The notes: generated by a model from the sequence alone, not told the origin. Positions 1 through 5,041 are shown, numbered from the stretch's first letter. The stretch is DNA of 5,041 nt from Elusimicrobiota bacterium (GCA_016212845.1 JACRDR010000027.1:1-5041), one strand, 5' to 3'. Program-made: numbers and translations.

Positions 1-1
1 C

Positions 2-475
2 ATCTCCTCGGGCGACATCCTGCGGGAGTACGCCAAGAAGGATCCCGAAGTCGCGGCGATCATGGCGCGCGGCGGACTCGTGCCGTTCCCCCTCGTGATG
101 CGGCTGATGAAGGAGCGCCTATCGCGAGACGACGCGCGCAAGAACGGCTTCATCCTGGACGGCTTCCCGCGCAGGCTCGAGGACGCGATCGCGCTGCTCG
201 AGATCCTCACCGAATTGGACATGCCGCTGGACGCGGTGCTCAAGCTCGACGTGCCCGAGGACGCGTTGTGGCGGCGCCTCGAGCGGCGCGGCCGAGCGGA
301 CGACACGGAGCCGGTGTTCCGGGACCGGATGCGGGTCTACCGCGAACAGACCGAGCCGGTCTACGCGTTCCTCCAAGGCAAGGTCCGCTTCCTCACGCCG
401 GACGTCTCGGGCGACGACCCCGACGCCGCCTACGAGAACGTGAAGAAGGCCCTGGCCGCCGTCGCGCGCCGGTAG
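2..475 (+). CDS. adk: Adenylate kinase, short-LID form (5' end missing)
   Basis: Adenylate kinase catalyses the reversible conversion of ATP plus AMP to two ADP in the cytoplasm. The reading frame is open from base 2, so the window holds the last 157 residues; the N-terminal P-loop lies to the left. Visible family motifs, numbered from the first visible residue, are the AMP-site SSGDILR (2-8), the strongly conserved GFILDGFPRR (49-58) and a short lid segment RGRADDTEPVFRDRMRVYREQTEP (96-119, key residues R96, R98, DD100-101, R107, R109). The lid has no zinc-type four-cysteine insertion, so this is the short-lid variant. Two small departures from consensus are visible: LVPF where LVPD is usual, and GFPRR where GFPRT is usual. 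The next gene starts 12 bases after the stop, so the two may share a transcript. The family assignment is secure; a related UMP/CMP-type kinase is the only realistic alternative. Confidence 0.93.
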   Translation: MSSGDILREYAKKDPEVAAIMARGGLVPFPLVMRLMKERLSRDDARKNGFILDGFPRRLEDAIALLEILTELDMPLDAVLKLDVPEDALWRRLERRGRADDTEPVFRDRMRVYREQTEPVYAFLQGKVRFLTPDVSGDDPDAAYENVKKALAAVARR

Positions 476-487
476 TATGCTTAGCGC

Positions 488-751
488 GTGCCCTTCTTCC
501 GGCAAGCGGCCCAGCTGGCCGCGATCGTCGCGGCCCTCGCGGTAGCGGTCTTCGTCCTCGTCACCGCCCTCAAGAAGCCGACGTCGTCGGTCGTCGACGA
601 GAAGGTCGACCCGCTCAAGGCCGTCTTTCCCGATACGGCGCCCAAGAAGCCGGCGTTTCCCTCTCCCGCTCCCGCGGCGCCGAAGGTCTTCGGCATCACC
701 GCGGGAAAGCGCTCGCCGCTCGGCGAGGGCGGGCCCGTCTCCTCCGACTAA
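488..751 (+). CDS. Small single-pass membrane protein, unknown function
   Basis: The product is 87 residues and I do not recognise it. Residues about 8-28 form one hydrophobic helix (AAIVAALAVAVFVLVTAL), followed by KK. A polar, proline- and alanine-rich tail of about 57 residues comes next, with a PKKPAFPSPAPAAPK segment (51-66). This looks like an N-terminal membrane anchor with a flexible soluble tail; the tail's side of the membrane is not clear from the sequence. GTG at 488 is the first usable start after the in-frame stop at 482-484, and no clear Shine-Dalgarno is present. That, plus the 12-base gap to adk, suggests translation coupled to adk. Third codon positions are almost all G or C throughout, which supports real coding. 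The stop overlaps the stop of the convergent CBS gene by 4 bases. Confidence 0.68.
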   Translation: MPFFRQAAQLAAIVAALAVAVFVLVTALKKPTSSVVDEKVDPLKAVFPDTAPKKPAFPSPAPAAPKVFGITAGKRSPLGEGGPVSSD

Positions 752-1191
752 AGGACCTTGAGCAGGTCGAGAGTCGTCACGATGCCGCAGAGCTTGCGGC
801 CTTCGGTGATGATGATGCGGTGGATGCGCTTGCCGAGCATCAAGCGGCTGAGGCTGCTGGCCTTCGTGTCGCGATCGGCGGTGATCGCCTCGGGATTCAT
901 CAAGTCCCCCGCGGTCACGATGGGGCGGCGGGGCCGGCGGCGCTCGTCCTCGGCGTCGGCGTAGAACTCGCCGTTGGTGAAGCTGGCGGCGACCTCCTCC
1001 AGATGGCGGACGATGTCCGTCTGCGAGACCACGCCGACGAGCTCGCCCTCGGCGTTGAGCACGGGAGCGCCCGAAATCTCGTGCTCGGCGAAGAGCCGCG
1101 CCACGTCCCACACCGCGTCCGTGTCTTTCACGGCGATGACGTCGGAGCGCATGAACTCGTGCGCGGGAGGGTCTCGCTTGACGGAGGGCAT
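748..1191 (-). CDS. Two-CBS-domain protein
   Basis: The 147-residue product consists of little more than a tandem CBS pair (Bateman module). CBS1 covers about residues 14-66 and contains ISGAPVLNAEGELVGVVSQTDI (39-60). CBS2 covers about residues 95-147 and contains GDLMNPEAITADRD and the closing GIVTTLDLLKVL. They are joined by a charged linker rich in Glu and Arg (about 67-92). Stand-alone CBS proteins generally bind adenine nucleotides or SAM-like ligands and regulate a partner, but the ligand and partner here cannot be read from the sequence. ATG at 1191 follows GAGAGG on the minus strand at very short spacing (about 2 bases). The gene is divergent from the radical SAM operon and converges on the small membrane protein gene with a 4-base overlap. 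The family call is strong; the function is open. Confidence 0.92.
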   Translation of the reverse strand: MPSVKRDPPAHEFMRSDVIAVKDTDAVWDVARLFAEHEISGAPVLNAEGELVGVVSQTDIVRHLEEVAASFTNGEFYADAEDERRRPRRPIVTAGDLMNPEAITADRDTKASSLSRLMLGKRIHRIIITEGRKLCGIVTTLDLLKVL

Positions 1192-1204
1192 CGCCTCTCA
1201 TAAT
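1178..1204 (+). promoter_or_regulatory. Candidate sigma-70-type promoter for the radical SAM operon
   Basis: TTGACG (1178-1183) matches five of six bases of the -35 consensus, and CATAAT (1199-1204) matches five of six of the -10. The spacer is only 15 bp, shorter than the usual 17, which lowers confidence. The CATAAT is one of the few AT-rich words in this GC-rich window and sits just outside the CBS gene start. Transcription would begin near 1211, giving a leader of about 39 bases before the ATG at 1250 that contains both palindromes. This is a prediction from sequence only. Confidence 0.35.
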
Positions 1205-1225
1205 GCAACGGTCATGCCACGAGGC

Positions 1226-1237
1226 CGCAACGTTGCG
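1226..1237. promoter_or_regulatory. 12-bp perfect palindrome, candidate operator
   Basis: CGCAACGTTGCG is a perfect inverted repeat in the region between the divergent CBS gene and the operon. It lies just downstream of the predicted plus-strand transcription start. A dyad in this place fits a binding site for a dimeric regulator, possibly the HTH protein encoded immediately downstream. The half-site GCAACG also occurs once more at 1205-1210. Binding is inferred, not shown. Confidence 0.4.
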
Positions 1238-1249
1238 TCCCCTGGGGAC
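1237..1249. promoter_or_regulatory. 13-bp palindrome abutting the start codon
   Basis: GTCCCCTGGGGAC is a perfect 6+1+6 inverted repeat that shares one base with the preceding palindrome and ends right before the ATG at 1250. Its right arm carries the only Shine-Dalgarno-like purine run (GGGGA) upstream of that ATG, though it is closer than ideal. In RNA the arms could pair and hide the ribosome site, although the one-base centre means the stem would have to open a few pairs to form a loop. As DNA it could be a second operator, or a REP-like dispersed repeat. Confidence 0.4.
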
Positions 1250-1594
1250 ATGCACTCCCTGAATTGCCGTTGGGGCTTCGAGCCCGCGGACCGCCATGCG
1301 ATCCGGCTTCTCGAGATCCTGGGCTCGCGCGCGTTCACGCGGCTCCAGGAGGAGTTCGGCGGAAAGCGCGTCTGGGTTCCGAAAGCCGGGGCGCGCTTCC
1401 CGTGCGCGGCGTGCAACGTACGGTCCTCCTGCGTGAAGCGCTGGCGCAAGGCGGGGCGCACGCCGCAGGCGATCGCCGAGCATCTCGGCGTCTCCGCCAA
1501 GACCGTCTACCGGCTGCTGGACTTGGCAGGTCAGAAGGGGAGCGAAAAAGACTCGGAGGGAAAGAGCTGCCGCGCTAAAATGGCCGGATCGTGA
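1250..1594 (+). CDS. Mor-like helix-turn-helix DNA-binding protein with extra cysteines
   Basis: The product is 114 residues if started at ATG 1250. Residues about 18-45 (LEILGSRAFTRLQEEFGGKRVWVP) match the layout of the Mor transcription activator family, with the GG-[KQ]-R-[VI]-[WY]-[VI]-P beta element. Residues about 67-90 (KAGRTPQAIAEHLGVSAKTVYRLL) form a clear helix-turn-helix. Mor proteins activate middle promoters in phage Mu, and chromosomal relatives exist whose roles are unknown. Unusual here are C52, C55 and C61 (PCAACNVRSSC) between the two elements, which could bind a metal or sense redox state. The tail (93-114) is charged and probably disordered. The frame is open much further upstream, but that part is antisense to the CBS gene; ATG 1214 is the other reasonable start. 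The stop overlaps the next gene's GTG as GTGA, implying coupled translation. It may control its own operon. The Mor link is by motif recognition only. Confidence 0.72.
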   Translation: MHSLNCRWGFEPADRHAIRLLEILGSRAFTRLQEEFGGKRVWVPKAGARFPCAACNVRSSCVKRWRKAGRTPQAIAEHLGVSAKTVYRLLDLAGQKGSEKDSEGKSCRAKMAGS

Positions 1595-2553
1595 GCCGAA
1601 GCTGGTCGGATACGTTCGAGCGCTACGCGCTCGGCCACGCCCGCCCCGAGCGCCTGCCCGGCGAGACGCGCCCGGACGACCGGCGCTGGCGGCGCGAGGC
1701 GCTGCTGCTCGAGCTCGCGAGTCTCGGCGTCCAAGGCTGGCCCCTGCGCCGCACGCTCACGACCACCGGCAAGCTGCCCGAAGGCTGCCGCCCTTGCCTC
1801 GAAGGGCGCGGCTCCAACCTCTGCCTGACGACCCTCTGCAACCGCGACTGCTTCTTCTGCTTCAACCCGAAGCCCCGGGCCGAGGGCATGAGCGTCCACG
1901 GCCGCCCCGCCGGAGACACGAAGGACGCGCTCGAGATCCTCTCCGGCCTCGACATCGCGAGCCTCGGCCTCAGCGGCGGCGAGCCTCTCCTGGACCCAGA
2001 GCGCGTGCTCAAGACCGCGCGCGCGGTGAAAGCGCGCTTCGGCTCGGCGATGCGCGTCGACGTCTACACGAACGGCGATCTCCTCACCGAGCCTTTGGCC
2101 GACGCCTTGCGCCAGGCCGGAGTCGACGCCCTGCGGATCAACCTCGCGGCGCGCGGCTACGACCCTAAGCCGGTGGCGATCGCCTTGCGGCGAGGGCTCC
2201 CGGCCGAAGTCGAGATCCCGGTGATCCCCAAGCACGAGAAGCACGTCCAGGACCTCATGGAGGCGCTGGAGGCGATGAAGGCGCCCCATCTCATCCTTCA
2301 CGAGCTCTTCGTCTCGGGACAGAACGTCGAGTCGCTCGGCCGCCAAGGGCTGACCGCCAAAGCCGAAGAGACCGGCGCGGCTCTGCCCTGGTCTCCCGTC
2401 TCGGAGAGCGAGGAGGCGGCGTACCGGCTCCTCGCGTTCGCCCTGCGGCGGAAGCTGAAGCTTTCCGTCTACTATTGCTCGTGCGGCACCCAAGAGTGGA
2501 TCGCGGACAACGCGCTGGCTCGCGCCGCCTCGACCGCAGCGTCGAGGCCCTGA
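1591..2553 (+). CDS. Radical SAM protein, COG2108-like
   Basis: This 320-residue protein has the radical SAM cluster motif CNRDCFFC (C83, C87, C90), which holds a [4Fe-4S] cluster that cleaves S-adenosylmethionine. The SAM-binding glycine motif LSGGEP is at 127-132, and the DVYTNGDLL strand is at about 157-165. Before the core comes CRPC (C66, C69), then a glycine and LCLTTLC. The C-terminus has YYCSCGTQEW (C296, C298). This frame, with an early C-x-x-C-x-x-G, then the cluster, then a late Y-C-S element, resembles the COG2108 group annotated as related to pyruvate formate-lyase activating enzyme. The extra cysteines could ligate an auxiliary cluster. The substrate is unknown. GTG 1591 overlaps the upstream stop by 4 bases; the 3' end overlaps the flavoprotein gene by about 58 bases. 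The radical SAM call is secure; the subgroup is tentative. Confidence 0.9.
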   Translation: MSRSWSDTFERYALGHARPERLPGETRPDDRRWRREALLLELASLGVQGWPLRRTLTTTGKLPEGCRPCLEGRGSNLCLTTLCNRDCFFCFNPKPRAEGMSVHGRPAGDTKDALEILSGLDIASLGLSGGEPLLDPERVLKTARAVKARFGSAMRVDVYTNGDLLTEPLADALRQAGVDALRINLAARGYDPKPVAIALRRGLPAEVEIPVIPKHEKHVQDLMEALEAMKAPHLILHELFVSGQNVESLGRQGLTAKAEETGAALPWSPVSESEEAAYRLLAFALRRKLKLSVYYCSCGTQEWIADNALARAASTAASRP

Positions 2554-3383
2554 TCGTCGGCGCCGGACCCGCCGGCCTGGCGGCCGCCGCCTCCCTCGCG
2601 CGCTACGGCCGGCGGGTGCTGGTGCTCGACTCGCGCCCGGCGGGAGGCCAGGCCCGCGGCCTGCCCGTCGTCGAAAACTATCCGGGATTTCCCTCCGGCG
2701 TCGGCGGAGCCCGGCTCATGTCGCGCTTCGCCGACCAGGCGCGCCGCTGGGGAGCGCGCCTCGAGGCCCGGGACGTGCTGCGCCTCCGTCGGACCGGCGG
2801 CGGCTTCAGCGCCGAGACGCTGGAGGGTGCCGTCTCCGCGCGCGCCGTCGTGCTGGCCACGGGCTGCGGCTTCAAGCCGCTGGGCCTCCCCAGGGAATGG
2901 AGCCTCCGCGGAGTCCTCCACGGAGGCGTCGGCGAGCTCCGCGGACTCCGTGGACGCGTCTGCGTGGTGGGCGGCGGAGAGGCCGCGGCGTACCAGGCCA
3001 TCGCGGCGTCGGCCGCGTCCCGCTCGGTGACGCTCGCCGTCCGCGGAAAGCGTCTCGCGGCGCACGGACTGCTCAAGCGAAGGCTCGTCGAGGCCGGCGT
3101 GCGCGTGCTGACCCGCGCCCGCCCCCTCCGGCTCCTGGGCCGCTCGCGGCTGAGCGGCGTGGAGTTCCGGCTTCCGAAGGGAGCGCGGCGGATTTCCGCG
3201 GACCGGCTGCTCGTCCTCACCGGAAAGCGGCCGCGCCGGCTTCTCGGAAAAGCCTGCCGGGGACCGGGCCTGTTTTGGGCCGGCGACGTCCGGCTCGGCC
3301 GCTTCCGCCAAGTCGCCCTCGCCTCCGCCGACGGCGTCCGGGCGGCGATGTCCTGCGAACGCTACCTCGATGAGAATCGTTAA
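2496..3383 (+). CDS. Thioredoxin-reductase-like FAD/NAD(P)H flavoprotein lacking the redox CxxC
   Basis: With GTG 2496 the product is 295 residues, near the usual size for the family. The FAD dinucleotide motif VGAGPAGLAAAASLARYG is at 21-38. The typical PAGGQA, VENYPGFPSGVGGARLM and FADQARRWGA segments follow (48-87). ATGC at 121-124 matches the family ATG motif. The NAD(P)H motif VVGGGEAAAYQA is at 157-168, and the closing FAD motif LFWAGDVRLGRFRQVALASADG is at 259-280. Between ATG and VVGGG a thioredoxin reductase has CAxC; here the stretch reads RGVLHGGVGELRGLRG with no CxxC, and the only cysteines are at 124, 156, 254 and 287. It therefore cannot reduce thioredoxin in the standard way. 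It more resembles thioredoxin-reductase-type ferredoxin/flavodoxin-NADP reductases and may feed electrons to the neighbouring radical SAM enzymes (inference). The start is uncertain: TTG 2475 and GTG 2481 are also in frame, and no good Shine-Dalgarno is seen. Confidence 0.88.
   Translation: MDRGQRAGSRRLDRSVEALIVGAGPAGLAAAASLARYGRRVLVLDSRPAGGQARGLPVVENYPGFPSGVGGARLMSRFADQARRWGARLEARDVLRLRRTGGGFSAETLEGAVSARAVVLATGCGFKPLGLPREWSLRGVLHGGVGELRGLRGRVCVVGGGEAAAYQAIAASAASRSVTLAVRGKRLAAHGLLKRRLVEAGVRVLTRARPLRLLGRSRLSGVEFRLPKGARRISADRLLVLTGKRPRRLLGKACRGPGLFWAGDVRLGRFRQVALASADGVRAAMSCERYLDENR
2904..2954 (+). repeat. Four in-frame copies of CTCCRYGGA
   Basis: Within the flavoprotein gene, CTCCGCGGA occurs at 2904-2912 and 2937-2945, CTCCACGGA at 2916-2924 and CTCCGTGGA at 2946-2954. 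All four are in the coding frame and encode Leu-Arg-Gly or Leu-His-Gly. Several are palindromic or inverted relative to one another. The cluster falls in the segment where thioredoxin reductases carry their CxxC. Confidence 0.7.
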
Positions 3384-4977
3384 GACCCGCCGCGTCGAAG
3401 GCCTAGCCGAGCTCCACCTCGCCCAGTTCGGGGACGATCCTTCCCGCATGGCGGAGTTCGTGGACACGCTCGAGCCCGGAGTCCCGAAGTCGCGCAAATG
3501 GGTGCTCATGATCTCGACGCAGCTCGGCTGCGCGGTCGGCTGCTCGCTGTGCGACGCGGGCGCGCTCGGCTACTACGGCAACCTCTCGGCCGAAGACATG
3601 CTCGACCAGGTGCGTCACGTGCTCCGCGAGAATCCGGACCTCGACGCGGCGTCGCACCCCAAGCTCAAGATCCATTTCGCGCGCATGGGCGAGCCCACGC
3701 TGAACCCCGCGGTGCTCGAGGCGCTGCGGCGCCTGCCCGAGACGGCGCCGGGCCCGGGCCTCCTCCCCAGCCTCTCCACCGTGGCGCCGCAAACGCCCGC
3801 CGCCGACCGCTTTCTCGACGAGCTGCGCGCGATCAAAGACGAACGGTACGGCGGAGGGCGCTTCCAGCTTCAGTTCTCGCTGCACGCCACCGACGACGAG
3901 TCCCGCCGCAAGGTCGTGCCGATCCGCTCCTGGAGCCTCGACCGCATCGCCGAGTGGGGCCGGACCTTTCGAAAGCCGGACGACCGCAAGATCACTCTGA
4001 ACTTCGCGCTGCCCCCCGGCGTCGAGACCGACGCCGACGCGATCGCGGCGCGGTTCACTCCCGGCGACTTCCTGATCAAGATTACGCCCGTCAACCCGAC
4101 GCGCACGGCCGACGAGACGGGCCGCACCAACGTCTGGCGGGAGCCGACGCGGCCGGTCTCGGAATTCGCGCGCTCCCTCGAGCGGCGCGGCTACGAGGTG
4201 ATCCTCTCGCCCAGCCTGCCCGAGGAGATCGAGGCCGCCACCTCGTGCGGGCAGCTCTGGTCGGGCGCGCTGCGGGAGCAAGCGAGCGTCCGAAGCCGGA
4301 ACCGCCGGCGCGACGAGAACTGCTACGTCCGGGCCTCCAACCTCGTGGTCAAGGCGGCGGAGTGGAAAGCGGAGCTCCGGCCGTACGTCCGAAACGCTCC
4401 CGGAGAGCTTCGCCGGCCGGCCCTCCTCGTCGTCGACGTGCAGGAGTTCTTCATGAGCCCGCGCAGCCCGGCGTTCCTTCCCGCCTCGCGCGCGATCGCC
4501 GCCAATCTGATGCTGCTGACTCAAGGCTTCCGCGACTCGGGAAGGCCGGTCGCCTTCACCGTCCACGCCTACGACGACGCGGCGGCCGAGGCCGGTCCCA
4601 TGGCGAGATGGTGGAGGAACTCGTGCGCCTCGGATTCCCCGGAAGCGCGTTTGGCCGGCATCCTCTCCCGCCGCGCCGCCGAGCCGCTTTTCCGCAAGAC
4701 GCGCTACAGCGCGTTTTCGAATCCGGCCCTGCTTCCGTGGCTCCGCGCGAGCGAAGCGGACGGCCTCATCGTCTGCGGGCTGATGACCAATCTCTGCGTG
4801 GAGTCCACCGCCCGGGAGGCCTTCTCCCTGGGCTTCGACGTGCGCATTCCCGTCGACGGCACCGCGTCCGTCGACGAGGCGCTGCACGTCGGCGCGCTTC
4901 GCAACGCCGCGTTCGGATTCGCGTCCATCCAATACACCGAGGAGCTGCTCGACCAATTATGCCCAAAGTCCTTCTGA
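3370..4977 (+). CDS. Fusion of an RlmN/Cfr-like radical SAM domain and an isochorismatase-like cysteine hydrolase
   Basis: This is one uninterrupted 535-residue protein. Residues about 40-296 are RlmN-like. The cluster motif is C54, C58, C61 (STQLGCAVGCSLC), followed by GYYGNLSAEDMLDQV, then ARMGEPTLN (104-112), FSLHATDDESRRKVVPI (169-185), NFALPPGVE (211-219) and the terminal SCGQL (292-296). C293 aligns with the methyl-carrying Cys355 of E. coli RlmN. The resolving Cys118, seven residues before the first cluster cysteine, is M47 here. The roughly 90-residue N-terminal domain of RlmN is absent. After a basic linker, residues about 348-528 form an isochorismatase-fold hydrolase with triad D356 (LVVDVQ), K443 (FRKTRYSAF) and C476 (LMTNLCVES). 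The DxHxxxH metal site of true nicotinamidases is not seen. The ATG overlaps the flavoprotein stop by 14 bases. Both domain calls are strong; the reaction and substrate are unknown. Confidence 0.92.
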   Translation: MRIVKTRRVEGLAELHLAQFGDDPSRMAEFVDTLEPGVPKSRKWVLMISTQLGCAVGCSLCDAGALGYYGNLSAEDMLDQVRHVLRENPDLDAASHPKLKIHFARMGEPTLNPAVLEALRRLPETAPGPGLLPSLSTVAPQTPAADRFLDELRAIKDERYGGGRFQLQFSLHATDDESRRKVVPIRSWSLDRIAEWGRTFRKPDDRKITLNFALPPGVETDADAIAARFTPGDFLIKITPVNPTRTADETGRTNVWREPTRPVSEFARSLERRGYEVILSPSLPEEIEAATSCGQLWSGALREQASVRSRNRRRDENCYVRASNLVVKAAEWKAELRPYVRNAPGELRRPALLVVDVQEFFMSPRSPAFLPASRAIAANLMLLTQGFRDSGRPVAFTVHAYDDAAAEAGPMARWWRNSCASDSPEARLAGILSRRAAEPLFRKTRYSAFSNPALLPWLRASEADGLIVCGLMTNLCVESTAREAFSLGFDVRIPVDGTASVDEALHVGALRNAAFGFASIQYTEELLDQLCPKSF

Positions 4978-5012
4978 CGTCCGGTGGCCGGATCGTTTCA
5001 ACCGTGTGGTAA
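4959..5012 (+). CDS. Possible 17-residue peptide or gene remnant
   Basis: ATG 4959 opens a 17-codon frame (MPKVLLTSGGRIVSTVW) that starts inside the end of the fusion gene and stops at 5012. GAGGAG lies at 4939-4944, 14 bases upstream, which is too far for a good ribosome site. The start reads like a Rossmann-type strand and glycine loop, so it might be a broken gene start, a short coupling peptide, or chance. Support is weak. Confidence 0.18.
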   Translation: MPKVLLTSGGRIVSTVW

Positions 5013-5014
5013 TC

Positions 5015-5041
5015 ATGGCGACCCCCCCTCTCCCCGAGCCC
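5015..5041 (+). CDS. Start of a further gene, cut by the window edge
   Basis: ATG 5015 begins a frame reading MATPPLPEP to the last base, with G- or C-rich third positions like the other genes. It starts 37 bases after the fusion gene stop and may be the next operon member. No convincing Shine-Dalgarno is seen. Nine codons are too few for any functional call. Confidence 0.35.

Noticed and set aside
477..530. ATG at 477 as a start for the gene after adk
   Set aside because: It is in another frame and gives only a short arginine/serine-rich peptide. The frame from GTG 488 has the membrane helix and proper codon bias.
974..1249. Upstream extension of the Mor-like gene (in-frame open to 974)
   Set aside because: This part is antisense to the CBS gene and has no conserved features. 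Mor-like sequence begins only after about 1265.
119..1483. Long minus-strand open frame (454 codons) across adk and the small membrane gene
   Set aside because: No recognisable motifs and an Arg/Ala/Gly-rich shadow composition. It is antisense to clear genes and is caused by high GC.
2475..2495. TTG 2475 as the flavoprotein start
   Set aside because: It adds seven residues with no family counterpart and has no ribosome site. GTG 2496 is kept as the more economical choice, though not certain.
2472..3509. Minus-strand open frame (345 codons) opposite the flavoprotein gene
   Set aside because: The plus strand encodes all the FAD and NAD(P)H motifs; the antisense product has no recognisable domain.
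3370..4248. Calling the N-terminal half the housekeeping rRNA methyltransferase rlmN
   Set aside because: The N-terminal domain is missing, the resolving cysteine is replaced by methionine, and a hydrolase is fused. A standard assignment would mislead.
3403..4956. Long minus-strand open frame (517 codons) opposite the fusion gene
   Set aside because: It mirrors the strongly supported radical SAM-hydrolase gene and has a low-complexity shadow composition with no motif.
4980..4992. TCCGG-TGG-CCGGA hairpin right after the fusion stop as a terminator
   Set aside because: The stem is only 5 bp with a short T run several bases later, and another start follows. Such short stems are expected by chance at this GC content.

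Overview
The window is a dense, very GC-rich bacterial chromosome segment. Codon third positions are overwhelmingly G or C, and there is no gene-free stretch longer than about 60 bases. Nothing in it fixes the taxon. High-GC lineages such as Elusimicrobiota, Myxococcota or other deltaproteobacterial groups would fit, but that is a guess from composition and compactness. No rRNA, tRNA, CRISPR array or insertion sequence is visible.

Left part (1-1191): the 3' end of a short-LID adenylate kinase (adk) enters from the left. It is followed 12 bases later by a small single-pass membrane protein of unknown function. A two-CBS-domain protein faces it on the minus strand, and the two genes overlap tail to tail by 4 bases.

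Control region (about 1178-1249): a short divergent region separates the CBS gene from a rightward operon. It holds a plausible sigma-70-type promoter for the plus strand and two adjoining perfect palindromes (12 and 13 bp). The second palindrome ends one base before the preferred ATG of the first operon gene.

Right part (1250-4977): four plus-strand genes run head to tail, each overlapping the next (by 4, about 58 and 14 bases). They encode (1) a small Mor-like helix-turn-helix protein with extra cysteines, (2) a radical SAM protein resembling the COG2108 group, (3) a thioredoxin-reductase-like FAD/NAD(P)H flavoprotein that has lost the redox CxxC, and (4) a single-chain fusion of an RlmN/Cfr-like radical SAM domain to an isochorismatase-like cysteine hydrolase. 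A new gene probably begins at 5015 and leaves the window.

This operon is the interesting part. A working model (inference) is a regulated redox enzyme set. The flavoprotein would pass electrons from NAD(P)H to the [4Fe-4S] clusters of the two radical SAM proteins, and the hydrolase domain would act on the product or substrate of its own radical SAM half. The RlmN-like half keeps the equivalent of the methyl-carrying cysteine but has methionine where the resolving cysteine should be. It also lacks the usual N-terminal domain, so it is unlikely to be the housekeeping 23S rRNA/tRNA methyltransferase. I do not recognise this combination as a described system.
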